NCBI GenBank assembly: GCA_017461725.1
Contig: JAFTXG010000022.1
Coordinates: 1 to 64,000 of the forward strand
Length of the DNA: 64,000 nucleotides
Direction: 5' to 3'
Source: Lachnospiraceae bacterium
GTDB taxonomy: Bacteria; Bacillota; Clostridia; Lachnospirales; Lachnospiraceae
The notes below the pieces were generated by a model that was not told the origin of the DNA, made no database searches, and saw nothing but the letters and a program-made list of their open reading frames with translations. Below are positions 25,787 through 33,543 of the stretch, in pieces. How positions within the stretch are numbered: position 1 is the first letter of the stretch; every line of letters begins with the position of its first letter. The position numbers and the translations under genes are program-made.

Positions 25787-25823
25787 CTTTAGGTGGAGTA
25801 TCTACATGATCCTCCACCTAAAG
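25787..25823 (+). repeat. 12-bp perfect inverted repeat at a transcript start
   Basis: CTTTAGGTGGAG (25787-25798) and CTCCACCTAAAG (25812-25823) are perfect reverse complements around a 13-nt loop. They start about 10 nt after the predicted transcription start. No T tract follows. The arm GGTGGAG would occlude any ribosome site within it. Confidence 0.7.
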
Positions 25824-25951
25824 AAATTGACACCTAATATTGACTGTGCCAGATAGTGCACCCCATTTATCCGCGAAAGAGGACACATTTTGAAGATTAT
25901 GCTAATTTATGTTTGATTAATCAGCGCTTAAGATAACGGCGTTTACGGTTT

Positions 25952-26055
25952 GACTTTTCGAAGTCGTTACATATGTATAGGTGAATATCACATTGAAGCG
26001 AGATGGCAAGCTCGTCGTTTTGTGATACCTGTATACATATGCGACGGCTTTTTTT
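25952..26055 (+). terminator. Long hairpin terminator with an alternative upstream stem
   Basis: A long imperfect hairpin pairs AAGTCG...CATATGTATA (25961-25979) with TATACATATGCGACGGCTT (about 26032-26050). Inside it lie ATATCACA/TGTGATA and CGAG/CTCG stems, and seven T residues follow. The 5' arm AAGTC also pairs perfectly with GACTT (25952-25956) around a TTCG loop. The two pairings exclude each other, as in attenuators. It lies between the orphan promoter and xis/int. Confidence 0.55.
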
Positions 26056-26461
26056 GTTTTGCAAAATTACGAAGGAGAAGGCAAAAGAGTACGTTGATAA
26101 CTGAATATTCAGCAGTTCTTCCACATCCCTCCTGTTGTCGGTGAAAGTCGGCAAGCCACGTGAGCACGCGCAGCCATTCCCAGCCATGGCCGCCGCGTTT
26201 GGACTCAGACCTCATGGCGCATCCATGAGGAAGGCGATGACAGGCAGGAGGCATAATGGTACTTTTGTCCAGTCACAGGCCGTGCGTGCTAACAGCCGTC
26301 CCCGCCAATGAGGGCAACCCGGTGAGATCCACGGGGAGGTGAAATTCCTATGAGGTCAAATGCATGACCGGATGAACTGTTCCCGGGCGAAAGCCTTATG
26401 TCAGGGGGGATCGAGGATAAATACTGACACACGAAAGAAAATGAAAAAAGGGGGTTATTGT
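26056..26461. other. Non-coding stretch before xis
   Basis: No gene is supported. Several short GC-rich stems are visible and the composition is more GC-rich than the flanks, so a structured leader or a degenerated element part is possible. Open frames in both directions lack ribosome sites and known motifs. Confidence 0.35.
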
Positions 26462-26629
26462 GTGAAAACAATACCAATTTGGGAAAAAGCAAATCTTACT
26501 TTGGAAGAAGCTGCAGCTTACTCCGGAATCGGAATCAACAAGCTGCGTGAATTGACCAATGAAAAGAATTGCGATTTTGTATTGTGGGTCGGCAACAAAC
26601 GTTTGATTAAGAGACGAAAGTTTGACTAA
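26462..26629 (+). CDS. Tn916-type excisionase, C-terminally shortened
   Basis: The product is 55 aa from GTG 26462, with a GGGGG ribosome-like site upstream; an ATG at 26441 lacks one. The sequence (IPIWEKANLTLEEAAAYSGI, then LRELTNEKNCDFVLWVGNK and RLIKRRKF) matches the small winged-helix Xis of Tn916-like elements. The frame stops at TAA 26627-26629 where family members continue. The next codons (YIEQVYSI, stop at 26654) look like the lost tail, so one C-to-T change of CAA is suspected. Xis directs excision with the integrase. Confidence 0.8.
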   Translation: MKTIPIWEKANLTLEEAAAYSGIGINKLRELTNEKNCDFVLWVGNKRLIKRRKFD

Positions 26630-26688
26630 TATATCGAGCAGGTTTACTCGATCTAAAGATATTATTTTTAATAATCCAATAGCGATCG

Positions 26689-26729
26689 GAGCCTTGATGT
26701 GGTACAATGTCAGTGTCATATCAAGGCTC
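26689..26729 (+). other. Hairpin between xis and the truncated int
   Basis: GAGCCTTGAT (26689-26698) and ATCAAGGCTC (26720-26729) form a perfect 10-bp stem followed by TTT. A sister copy sits at 29496-29532 before the intact int, so it is a conserved part of this element type, perhaps an attenuator controlling int. Confidence 0.6.
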
Positions 26730-26756
26730 TTTCCATTGGAGAAAGGAGTATGATAT

Positions 26757-27134
26757 ATGTCCACAAGAAGAAAAGATCATAAGGGACGAGTCCTCAAGAG
26801 GGGGGAGAGCCAGAGAAATAATTTGACTTACGAATATCGCTATGTTGATTTCGATGGAAAGCGTCGTTCGGTTTATGCACCGACGCTGGTAGAGTTGCGC
26901 CGGAAAGAGGAGGAGATCCAGCGGCGGCTCAGCTTCGGCGACAATTACGCTGCCGGAGAGATTACAGCGATGGAGATGGTTGAGTACTACCTGAGTACGA
27001 AGCAGGGCGTGCGCCAGAGCACAAAGATTGGGTATCAGTTTGTCCTGGGTGTGTTGAGGAAAGAGGAGTTTGCCACCCGAAAGATCAATACGATCAAGGT
27101 GTCGGATGTGAAGAGATATCGAAAAGGAGTATAG
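26757..27134 (+). pseudogene. Truncated Tn916-type integrase (N-terminal part)
   Basis: The 125-aa product matches the first 119 residues of the intact integrase at 29562 with about a dozen differences, then breaks off after KVSDVKR into YRKGV and a stop. It has the N-terminal arm-binding domain and part of the core-binding domain but no catalytic residues. The divergence from the intact copy suggests it is the remnant of a second, related element and not a fresh duplication. Confidence 0.85.
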
Positions 27135-27136
27135 CA

Positions 27137-28834
27137 ATGAGTACAAATGATAAAAAAATATTGTCAGAAGAACAGCGTCAAGAATTGCTTGCAAAAATAC
27201 AAGAATTGAAAAGCGAAATGGCTGATATAGAAGAATATATTGCCCATAGTTATGAAGAATTGGTAGAAGATGAAACAATTGACCCACAGGAAATGTATTT
27301 TTCTTCACCAGAAGGCCAGCTAGATATTCTTAGTCAAGAACGACAGGGATTAGAAGAAAAGTTGTTTGAAGATGACTACTGGAGGAAAAATGTAGAGTAC
27401 ACGGAATTATATAAGAAAAAAATACTAGACTATTCTGTAGGAAACATGCTATCAGATATAGAATGTGATATTTCACAAGATGTTTTTAAACGAAAAACAA
27501 TTGCAAAGACAATTGCAGAAACATTGTGCAAATCAGAAAATCAAGGGCCTTTTAATATAGGTGTATTAGGAAAATGGGGACAAGGCAAGACAACGTTTAT
27601 TAAGTATGTCAAAGAAAGTATTTCGCAAAACGAGAATGCATCTAGGATTCGAGTAATAGATTATAATGCCTCCGAGTATGATGAGCAAGAGAAAATATGG
27701 GCGAATTTAGCAAATCGATTATTTAAGGAGTATGAAAAAAATACATGGTTCTCAAAAATTAAATATTATATATCAAAAGTAAAAAGAGATTCTAAGATAT
27801 ATAAAGAAAAAGTCTTGTTCAATATTCTTATTATTGTAGGAATTTTTATGTTAACTGTTATAAGTAAGGAATTGTTCTCGATTAAAAATATAGTGGGATA
27901 TTTTGCTGGAGCGTCCGCCGGACTAAGTGCTGGGGTTATAGCAATTAGCAAAATAGTGATACCTTTTTTTCAATCGGCAATATCTTCATCAATACCATTA
28001 TCCGATAAGATAATAGACAAACTAAAATTACCAAGTTATGTTGATGTATTAGGGAAAAGAGAAGAAATATCAGCTGATTTAGCTGTTTTGTTCGACGTAT
28101 GGTTAAAAAATGAAAACGATAAAGTTGTTATTTTTGTAGACGAACTAGACAGATGTACGGAAAAGGGGATCGTGGAATTTTTTCAATCAATACAGCTATT
28201 GATATCTAATAAGAAGCTTTGCTTTGTGTTTGCGATCGATGCGGGATGCTTGAAAAATGCATTTAAGAAATATAATGGCATTTCTGAAGGGGTGATTGAG
28301 GAATATCTAAATTTGTTTTTGGATAAGTATGTGTCGGTAATTGTACCTTTAAATGAAGTGATTGATTATAGCAAATATATTGAGAGCATAGTGAGTCATA
28401 CAAAGCCTGCTGAAGAAAAATATTGTTTTTCGCAAAGTGAAATAGATACTATAAATAAGTGTATTAATACAATATCAAGCGAATTATTAACACCGAGAAA
28501 AGTAAAAAAGATAATTAATATATTGATTTTATTGAAAGAGTATTGTGTTAATAATATTAATAAGGAGTATGCAATTAAGTTTGAGGAGTTACTTACATGG
28601 TATATTTTTGCATTTGTATATAGGGAAGAGGCTAAGGTTGTTTTAGCAATGTATAATGATAAAAGAAAATATGCCCCGTTGAAGACGGTTATGAATAGAA
28701 GTAATGCTAAAACAATAGAAGAGAATCCGAGGTGTAAAAAATATGTTTCATATATGAAAGATTATGCTATGAGTGATCTTAATTTGTATAATTACATATC
28801 TTTGTTTTTTATGCCAGAAGTAAGTTATAGTTAA
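27137..28834 (+). CDS. KAP-family P-loop NTPase
   Basis: The product is 565 aa. It begins with a coiled coil (residues about 8-80). Walker A is GVLGKWGQGKTT near residue 145. Two hydrophobic helices are inserted near 230-285 (NILIIVGIFMLTVI, then GASAGLSAGVIAI). Walker B follows as VVIFVDELDRC near 331. The membrane insertion within the P-loop domain and the DELDRC motif are hallmarks of KAP NTPases, which occur in phage-exclusion loci (PifA of plasmid F). GAAAAGGAG within the end of the truncated int serves as ribosome site. It is very AT-rich. A defence role is plausible. Confidence 0.8.
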   Translation: MSTNDKKILSEEQRQELLAKIQELKSEMADIEEYIAHSYEELVEDETIDPQEMYFSSPEGQLDILSQERQGLEEKLFEDDYWRKNVEYTELYKKKILDYSVGNMLSDIECDISQDVFKRKTIAKTIAETLCKSENQGPFNIGVLGKWGQGKTTFIKYVKESISQNENASRIRVIDYNASEYDEQEKIWANLANRLFKEYEKNTWFSKIKYYISKVKRDSKIYKEKVLFNILIIVGIFMLTVISKELFSIKNIVGYFAGASAGLSAGVIAISKIVIPFFQSAISSSIPLSDKIIDKLKLPSYVDVLGKREEISADLAVLFDVWLKNENDKVVIFVDELDRCTEKGIVEFFQSIQLLISNKKLCFVFAIDAGCLKNAFKKYNGISEGVIEEYLNLFLDKYVSVIVPLNEVIDYSKYIESIVSHTKPAEEKYCFSQSEIDTINKCINTISSELLTPRKVKKIINILILLKEYCVNNINKEYAIKFEELLTWYIFAFVYREEAKVVLAMYNDKRKYAPLKTVMNRSNAKTIEENPRCKKYVSYMKDYAMSDLNLYNYISLFFMPEVSYS

Positions 28835-28869
28835 TCTAGAAAAATTAATATGTATAATGGGTGATAGTT

Positions 28870-29380
28870 GTGTGAAGCCATCCGCTGGCAAGGTATTGAC
28901 TTGTGGAACCATCGGATAATCAAAGCTTTTAGAGTCAAACTTTGGTAAACCTTGAAAATTAGAATTGCTCGGAAAAGTAGCGAGTCGGGAAGACCTGGTT
29001 GCATTTTTGGGGTACACCTGACGGCTCACGTGTCAAACGGTTGCAAGTCCTGAATCTGTCCGGAAGTGGGAAGAATATAGCCGAAAACAAGGGTGTCCAT
29101 CGTGAGATGGAATCTGAAGGAAACCGGGGAATGAACTAACACATGGGAAAATCTTTGGTCTGATGAACAGAAATTACATACGAGGTTATGTATAAGAGTA
29201 AGCTACCTAATAAGTTGAAGCCCAATAACTATATAGAATCATGTGGTAGATGGATGGAAAAGAGTAGTATTCAGAGAGGTCTGTGCGCTACGCTCCGAAA
29301 GGAGTAACCATCGCCGAAAGAAGTGCTGAGTGCATAGAAGTCAGCAAAAGTCATAGTAGTGGAAAAAATTATCATAAAGG
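28870..29380 (+). mobile_element. Group II intron 5' remnant (no reverse transcriptase)
   Basis: The stretch starts with GTGTG, as group II introns do, and continues with a long structured non-coding region typical of bacterial introns' domains I to early IV (for example the segments near 29025-29110 and 29280-29300). It ends where the maturase gene would begin (GAAGTCAGCAAAAGTCATAG near 29337). No reverse transcriptase frame and no domain V hairpin follow. I recognise the type from memory of Clostridia introns. It cannot splice as it stands. Confidence 0.65.
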
Positions 29381-29561
29381 ACTTGGGGCGGTTTTCGGGA
29401 ACATGAAGTGCGAAGAAATCCGTGTATCATAGGAGTCGGAAGAGATTTTGATTCCAACAGCAGATATTAATTTTAATAATCCAATAGCAATCCGGGCCTT
29501 GATGTGGTACAATGTGGGTGTCATATCAAGGCTCTTTCTGTTGGAGAAAGGAGTATGATAT
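29381..29561 (+). other. Leader of the intact integrase gene
   Basis: Non-coding. From about 29470 the sequence matches the region before the truncated integrase (26665-26756), including the stem GCCTTGAT (29496-29503)/ATCAAGGC (29525-29532) and the GAGAAAGGAG ribosome site. The intron remnant sits where the upstream xis gene of this element would be, so this copy has lost its own xis. Confidence 0.65.
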
Positions 29562-30761
29562 ATGTCCACAAGAAGAAAAGATCATAAGGGACGAGTCCTC
29601 AAGATGGGAGAGAGCCAGAGAAACAATTTGACTTACGAATATCGCTATGTTGATTCCTTAGGAAATCGTCGTTCGGTGTATGCGCCTACGCTGGTCGAGC
29701 TGAGGGAGAAAGAGGAGAAGATTCAGCGACAGCTCATGTTCAATGACAATTACGCTGCCGGAGAGATCACGGTGATGGAGATGGTTGAGCACTATCTGAG
29801 TACGAAACAGGGTGTGCGCCAGAGTACGAAAGTCGGATATCAGTTTGTGCTGGGTGTGTTGAGGAAAGAGGAATTTGCCACCCGAAAGATCAACACCATC
29901 AAGGTGTCAGATGTGAAAAGATGGGTTGTCAAGCTTCACAATGACGGCAGAGGCTACAGCACGATCTGTTCCGTTCGCGGTGTGTTGAAACCGGCCTTTC
30001 AGATGGCCAGCGACGAGGATGTGATTCGGAAGAATCCGTTCACATTCAAGCTGACAGATGTGATTCCAAATGATTCTGAACACAGGATCGCACTCACTAA
30101 AGAACAGCAGGAGACTTGGCTGAACTTTATCCGGGAGGATGAGACGTACCGTAAGTATTACGACGAGTTCATTGTGCTGCTGCACACCGGGATGAGAGTC
30201 AGTGAGTTCTGTGGGCTGACGAAGAAGGATCTGGATTTTGAGAAGCGCAGGATTCATGTGAATAAGCAGCTGATCCGTGCGAAAAGTGTCGGCTACCTTG
30301 TGGAGAAGCCGAAGACCAAATCCGGTGACCGATTCATTCTGATGAGCGATCAGGTGTACCAGAGCCTGAAGAATATGCTGGCCAATCGTCCGAAGGTCAA
30401 GACAGAGATGATTGTGGATGGTTACAAGGGATTCATCATGCTGGATCAGAACGGAAAGCCGAAGATCGCTCTGCATATCGAGAATGAGATCCGTTGGTCG
30501 CTGAAAAAGTACAGTCAGCTTTATCCGGACAAACCACTGCCGCATATCACGCCTCATGTGCTTCGTCATACCTTCTGCACCAATATGGCCTGCGCCGGGA
30601 TGGATATTTCCTGCCTCCAGTATATGATGGGGCATGCGGATGCGGGAGTCACACTGAACGTGTACACCCATGTACGGTACGAAACAGCGGCTGCGCAGAT
30701 GGCCAGAATCATCAATTTCGGACTGCCGGCAAGAGATGAAAATGAGCGAAAAATTGTGTAG
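29562..30761 (+). CDS. Tn916-family tyrosine integrase
   Basis: The product is 399 aa, full length. The N-terminal arm-binding domain (residues 1-75) is followed by a SAM-like core-binding domain and the catalytic domain. The catalytic Arg is in HTGMRVSEFCGL (near 211), with HITPHVLRHTFCTNMA (His and Arg near 331) and MGHADAGVTLNVYTH (His near 358, Tyr nucleophile near 367). It inserts and excises the element at att sites. It lies next to TTACGCCA repeats and the conserved chromosome, so it marks the right end of the island. Confidence 0.92.
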   Translation: MSTRRKDHKGRVLKMGESQRNNLTYEYRYVDSLGNRRSVYAPTLVELREKEEKIQRQLMFNDNYAAGEITVMEMVEHYLSTKQGVRQSTKVGYQFVLGVLRKEEFATRKINTIKVSDVKRWVVKLHNDGRGYSTICSVRGVLKPAFQMASDEDVIRKNPFTFKLTDVIPNDSEHRIALTKEQQETWLNFIREDETYRKYYDEFIVLLHTGMRVSEFCGLTKKDLDFEKRRIHVNKQLIRAKSVGYLVEKPKTKSGDRFILMSDQVYQSLKNMLANRPKVKTEMIVDGYKGFIMLDQNGKPKIALHIENEIRWSLKKYSQLYPDKPLPHITPHVLRHTFCTNMACAGMDISCLQYMMGHADAGVTLNVYTHVRYETAAAQMARIINFGLPARDENERKIV

Positions 30762-30839
30762 TTACGCCACAAAAATCGTTTGAGTGATTTTGTTGGCAGC
30801 TTACCCCCAACTTACGCCATTTTATGAAAATTTACGCCA
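30762..30839. repeat. Integrase arm-type repeats at the element end
   Basis: TTACGCCA occurs at 30762-30769, 30812-30819 and 30832-30839, with a degenerate TTACCCCCA at 30801-30809. Short direct repeats between an integrase gene and the chromosomal junction are typical arm-binding (DR2-like) sites. The core attachment site should lie just downstream, about 30840-30935, but its partner copy was not found in the window. Confidence 0.6.
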
Positions 30840-30948
30840 AAATACGTAGATTTATGTAGGGAATCGGCCATCGCGAGAGAAAAGTAAAAAACGCAAAAAA
30901 CCTAATGTTTATAAGGGTTTGTAGGCTTTTGAAAGGATGTATGAATAT

Positions 30949-31407
30949 ATGATAAAAATCCTCATGACGTGCCACGGCAATATTTGCCGCAGCACAATGG
31001 CCGAGTCTGTTATGACCTACTTGGTGGAGAAACGCCATCTCTCCTCCTTGTTCTACATTAATTCCGCGGCCACCAGCCGCGAGGAGATCGGCAACCCGCC
31101 CCACTACGGTACGGTCAGTAAGCTTCGTCAGGTGGGCATTCCTCTGGTGCCCCACCGTGCGAGCCAGATGACCAAAGCCGACTATGAAAATTACGATTAC
31201 CTGATCGGTATGGACACTGCTAACATCCGCAACATGACCCGCATTGCAGGCGGAGACCCGGACGGGAAGATTTATAAGCTGCTGTCCTTTGCCGGCATTG
31301 ACCGTGATGTGGCTGATCCCTGGTACACAGGAGATTTCGATACCACCTACCGGGATGTGTTGCAGGGCTGTGAGGCACTGTTGGAGCATTGTCTGGGAAA
31401 GCTGTGA
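30949..31407 (+). CDS. Low-molecular-weight protein-tyrosine phosphatase
   Basis: The product is 152 aa from the ATG at 30949, with AAAGGAT upstream. The P-loop is CHGNICRS (residues 8-15, the CX5R motif, including the nucleophilic Cys and the Arg). The general acid Asp is in VADPWYTGDF. It is a cytoplasmic phosphatase that removes phosphate from tyrosine or arginine residues. It is the first gene of the conserved chromosome after the island and may have been near the attachment site. Confidence 0.9.
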   Translation: MIKILMTCHGNICRSTMAESVMTYLVEKRHLSSLFYINSAATSREEIGNPPHYGTVSKLRQVGIPLVPHRASQMTKADYENYDYLIGMDTANIRNMTRIAGGDPDGKIYKLLSFAGIDRDVADPWYTGDFDTTYRDVLQGCEALLEHCLGKL

Positions 31408-31472
31408 GAGTGGAGAGAAGATATAATCGCGCAGCGGTTTACGGCGATTTGAAGAAACTATACGGATGACAA

Positions 31473-31509
31473 AAAAGACCTGACTGTCACACCCACAGTC
31501 AGGTCTTTT
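31473..31509. terminator. Bidirectional terminator
   Basis: AAAAGACCTGACTGT (31473-31487) and ACAGTCAGGTCTTTT (31495-31509) form a perfect 15-bp stem with a 7-nt loop. It serves the phosphatase gene (plus) and rpsT (minus). Confidence 0.9.
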
Positions 31510-31569
31510 AGTGTTCATGTTCGGTCGAAGAAAAGTTGACGGTTCTTTTCTCCGCTCATATCAATAAAA

Positions 31570-31833
31570 TTAAGCCAGCTTGTTAACTGCCAGAGACAGA
31601 CGGGAGATCTTTCTGGAAGCAGTGTTCTTGTGGTATACACCCTTAGAAGCTGCCTTGTTGATCTCGCTGATAGCCTCTTTCAGTGCTGCCTGTGCAGCTG
31701 CCTTATCGCCTGCAGCAACAGCAGCGTCTACTTTCTTAACGTAGGTCTTTACTCTGGACTTGATAGCCTTGTTTCTTGCTGTCTTAGTCTCGATCACTAA
31801 AACTCTCTTCTTTGCAGATTTAATGTTAGCCAA
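31570..31833 (-). CDS. rpsT: 30S ribosomal protein S20
   Basis: The product is 87 aa, the usual length for S20. It shows the typical Lys-rich N-terminus ANIKSAKKRV and the helical Ala-rich body (AAGDKAAAQAALKEAISEIN). S20 binds 16S rRNA in the small subunit. GGAGG on the minus strand precedes the ATG. It has its own promoter and lies divergent from gpr, the usual order in Clostridia and Bacilli. Confidence 0.97.
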   Translation of the reverse strand: MANIKSAKKRVLVIETKTARNKAIKSRVKTYVKKVDAAVAAGDKAAAQAALKEAISEINKAASKGVYHKNTASRKISRLSLAVNKLA

Positions 31834-31927
31834 ATCTGTGCACCTCCAAATAAATTTGTAAATTAATCATTTTATGGTTTGCATTAATGCCGGACACGGA
31901 CAGTATTTAATGTAAACATACGAAGAT

Positions 31928-31956
31928 AGTCTATCGGATTTCTGCGATTCTGTCAA
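31928..31956 (-). promoter_or_regulatory. rpsT promoter
   Basis: On the minus strand, TTGACA (31956-31951) and TAGACT (31933-31928) are spaced 17 bp. This leaves a leader of about 90 nt before the S20 start. Confidence 0.75.
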
Positions 31957-32283
31957 TACATAATTTGAGGAATTTTTGCAAAAAATATTGATATTCAGAG
32001 CGGTCGGCGGCGGAGACCTGTTGAACGGTCTTTTCAAAAGTGTTTCCTGACAGAAATTGACCCGAATTAGTCCCTAACCACCCGCGGGCGTTACCACGGG
32101 CTGGTCTTAACGGGACAATCGGGAATCAATTTGTGCACGGGAATCCATTTTAATGAGCTGTGGTCAAGTAAATGACTCTGACCGTGAAACATCATGATAT
32201 GGTTTGCAAAAATAGGGCGAGGACTGATTCGGGCTTCGCCCGTAAGCGATGATAGAACAGCGTTAAATTGAGGAGGTAAGACA
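31957..32283. other. Divergent rpsT-gpr intergenic region
   Basis: No gene is seen. A GGGC-TTC-GCCC hairpin lies near 32231-32242, and GAGGAGG precedes gpr. A forespore promoter for gpr is expected from family knowledge, but I could not place one with confidence. Confidence 0.5.
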
Positions 32284-33363
32284 ATGAATCAGGTGGAGAT
32301 TCGCACTGACCTGGCCCTGGAGGCCAGGGAGAGCAGCGCCGAGCGCTGTGAGAAGGAGGAAGGGGTCAGCTTTGAGGAGAATTTTGATGAGGCTACCGGG
32401 ATCCGTGTGACGACGGTCCGAATTTTGGATCGGGACGGCGAGGAGGCCATCGGCAAACCCATGGGGACGTATATCACGCTGGAGGCTGAATCGCTGGAGA
32501 TGGCGGACGACGATTGCCACCGACAGGTCTCCGAGCAGCTGGCGGAGCATCTGAGGAAGCTGGTACAGAGAGCGATGGGACATGTCGTCCGGGATAAGGA
32601 GACTAAAGCAGGTGAAAAACGCACATGTGTAGAGAAGGATGGGGTGGAAAACCAAAGCCCCCGGAGTTTGGAGGAAGAGCGTGACGGGTTTAATTCGGGG
32701 AGCTCAGTAAAGAATTCCTCCGCCATCCTCACTGTCGGTCTTGGCAACCGCGCCGTCACCTCAGACTCCCTCGGCCCGCGGGTGGTGGACGAGCTTTGGA
32801 TCACCGGACATATTGAGGAGGCTTCGCCCCGAATCAGTGGGATCATTCCCGGCGTGATGGCCCAGACCGGCATGGAGTCGGCGCAGATTGTGCGGGGCAT
32901 TGTGGCGGAGACCAGGCCGCAGCTGGTGATCGCCATTGACGCGCTGGCGGCCCGAAGTGTATCCCGTCTGGGGACGACGATCCAGCTGACGGACACCGGT
33001 ATTCAGCCCGGCTCCGGCGTGGGCAATCATCGCCACAGTCTGACGAAGGAATCCCTGGGCGTGCCGGTCATTGCCATCGGCGTGCCGACGGTGGTCAGTG
33101 CGGCGGCCATTGTCTATGACACGGCCCAGTCATTGTCGGAGGTGCTGCGCCAGTCGGCGCAGATGAAGGAGGCGGCTGACTGGATCGACGATCAGAGTCC
33201 TTCGGAGCGGTACCAGCTGATCCGTGAGCTGGTGGAGCCCAGCCTGGGGCAGATGATGGTCACGCCCAAGGATATTGACGAGCGGGTGTCACAGCTGAGC
33301 CACACCATCGCCGAGGGGATGAATATTGCGCTGTTGGGGTATGAAGACAGCTTGGATGTATAG
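32284..33363 (+). CDS. gpr: Spore germination protease GPR
   Basis: The product is 359 aa, close to the family length. The N-terminal EIRTDLALEA resembles the self-cleavage site by which the zymogen is activated. The core has ILTVGLGNRAVTSDSLGP, then GIIPGVMAQTG and GVGNHRHSLTKESLG. Residues about 100-145 form a variable, charged linker. GPR degrades alpha/beta-type SASPs early in germination; a SASP gene lies at 59728. It stands next to spoIIP, as in other Clostridia. Confidence 0.95.
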   Translation: MNQVEIRTDLALEARESSAERCEKEEGVSFEENFDEATGIRVTTVRILDRDGEEAIGKPMGTYITLEAESLEMADDDCHRQVSEQLAEHLRKLVQRAMGHVVRDKETKAGEKRTCVEKDGVENQSPRSLEEERDGFNSGSSVKNSSAILTVGLGNRAVTSDSLGPRVVDELWITGHIEEASPRISGIIPGVMAQTGMESAQIVRGIVAETRPQLVIAIDALAARSVSRLGTTIQLTDTGIQPGSGVGNHRHSLTKESLGVPVIAIGVPTVVSAAAIVYDTAQSLSEVLRQSAQMKEAADWIDDQSPSERYQLIRELVEPSLGQMMVTPKDIDERVSQLSHTIAEGMNIALLGYEDSLDV

Positions 33364-33543
33364 CTGAGTGAGCGTGTTGAAGGGCGCAGGCGAAGGATGC
33401 AGAAGGTAAAACGTGAGATGTATTGAACCGTTGCATGGCACTGCGGGACACGCCGCACTCATAGGACAAGTCTCTTTCGTATATACTGTAGGGATGATCA
33501 AAATGGGCTGAGCTGACCGCAATGGTCAGCCGCCCTTAAGGAT

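Noticed and set aside
25952..26055. Retron msr-msd or MITE
   Set aside because: A long hairpin is present, but no reverse transcriptase, terminal repeats or target duplication are visible. An attenuator or terminator explains it better.
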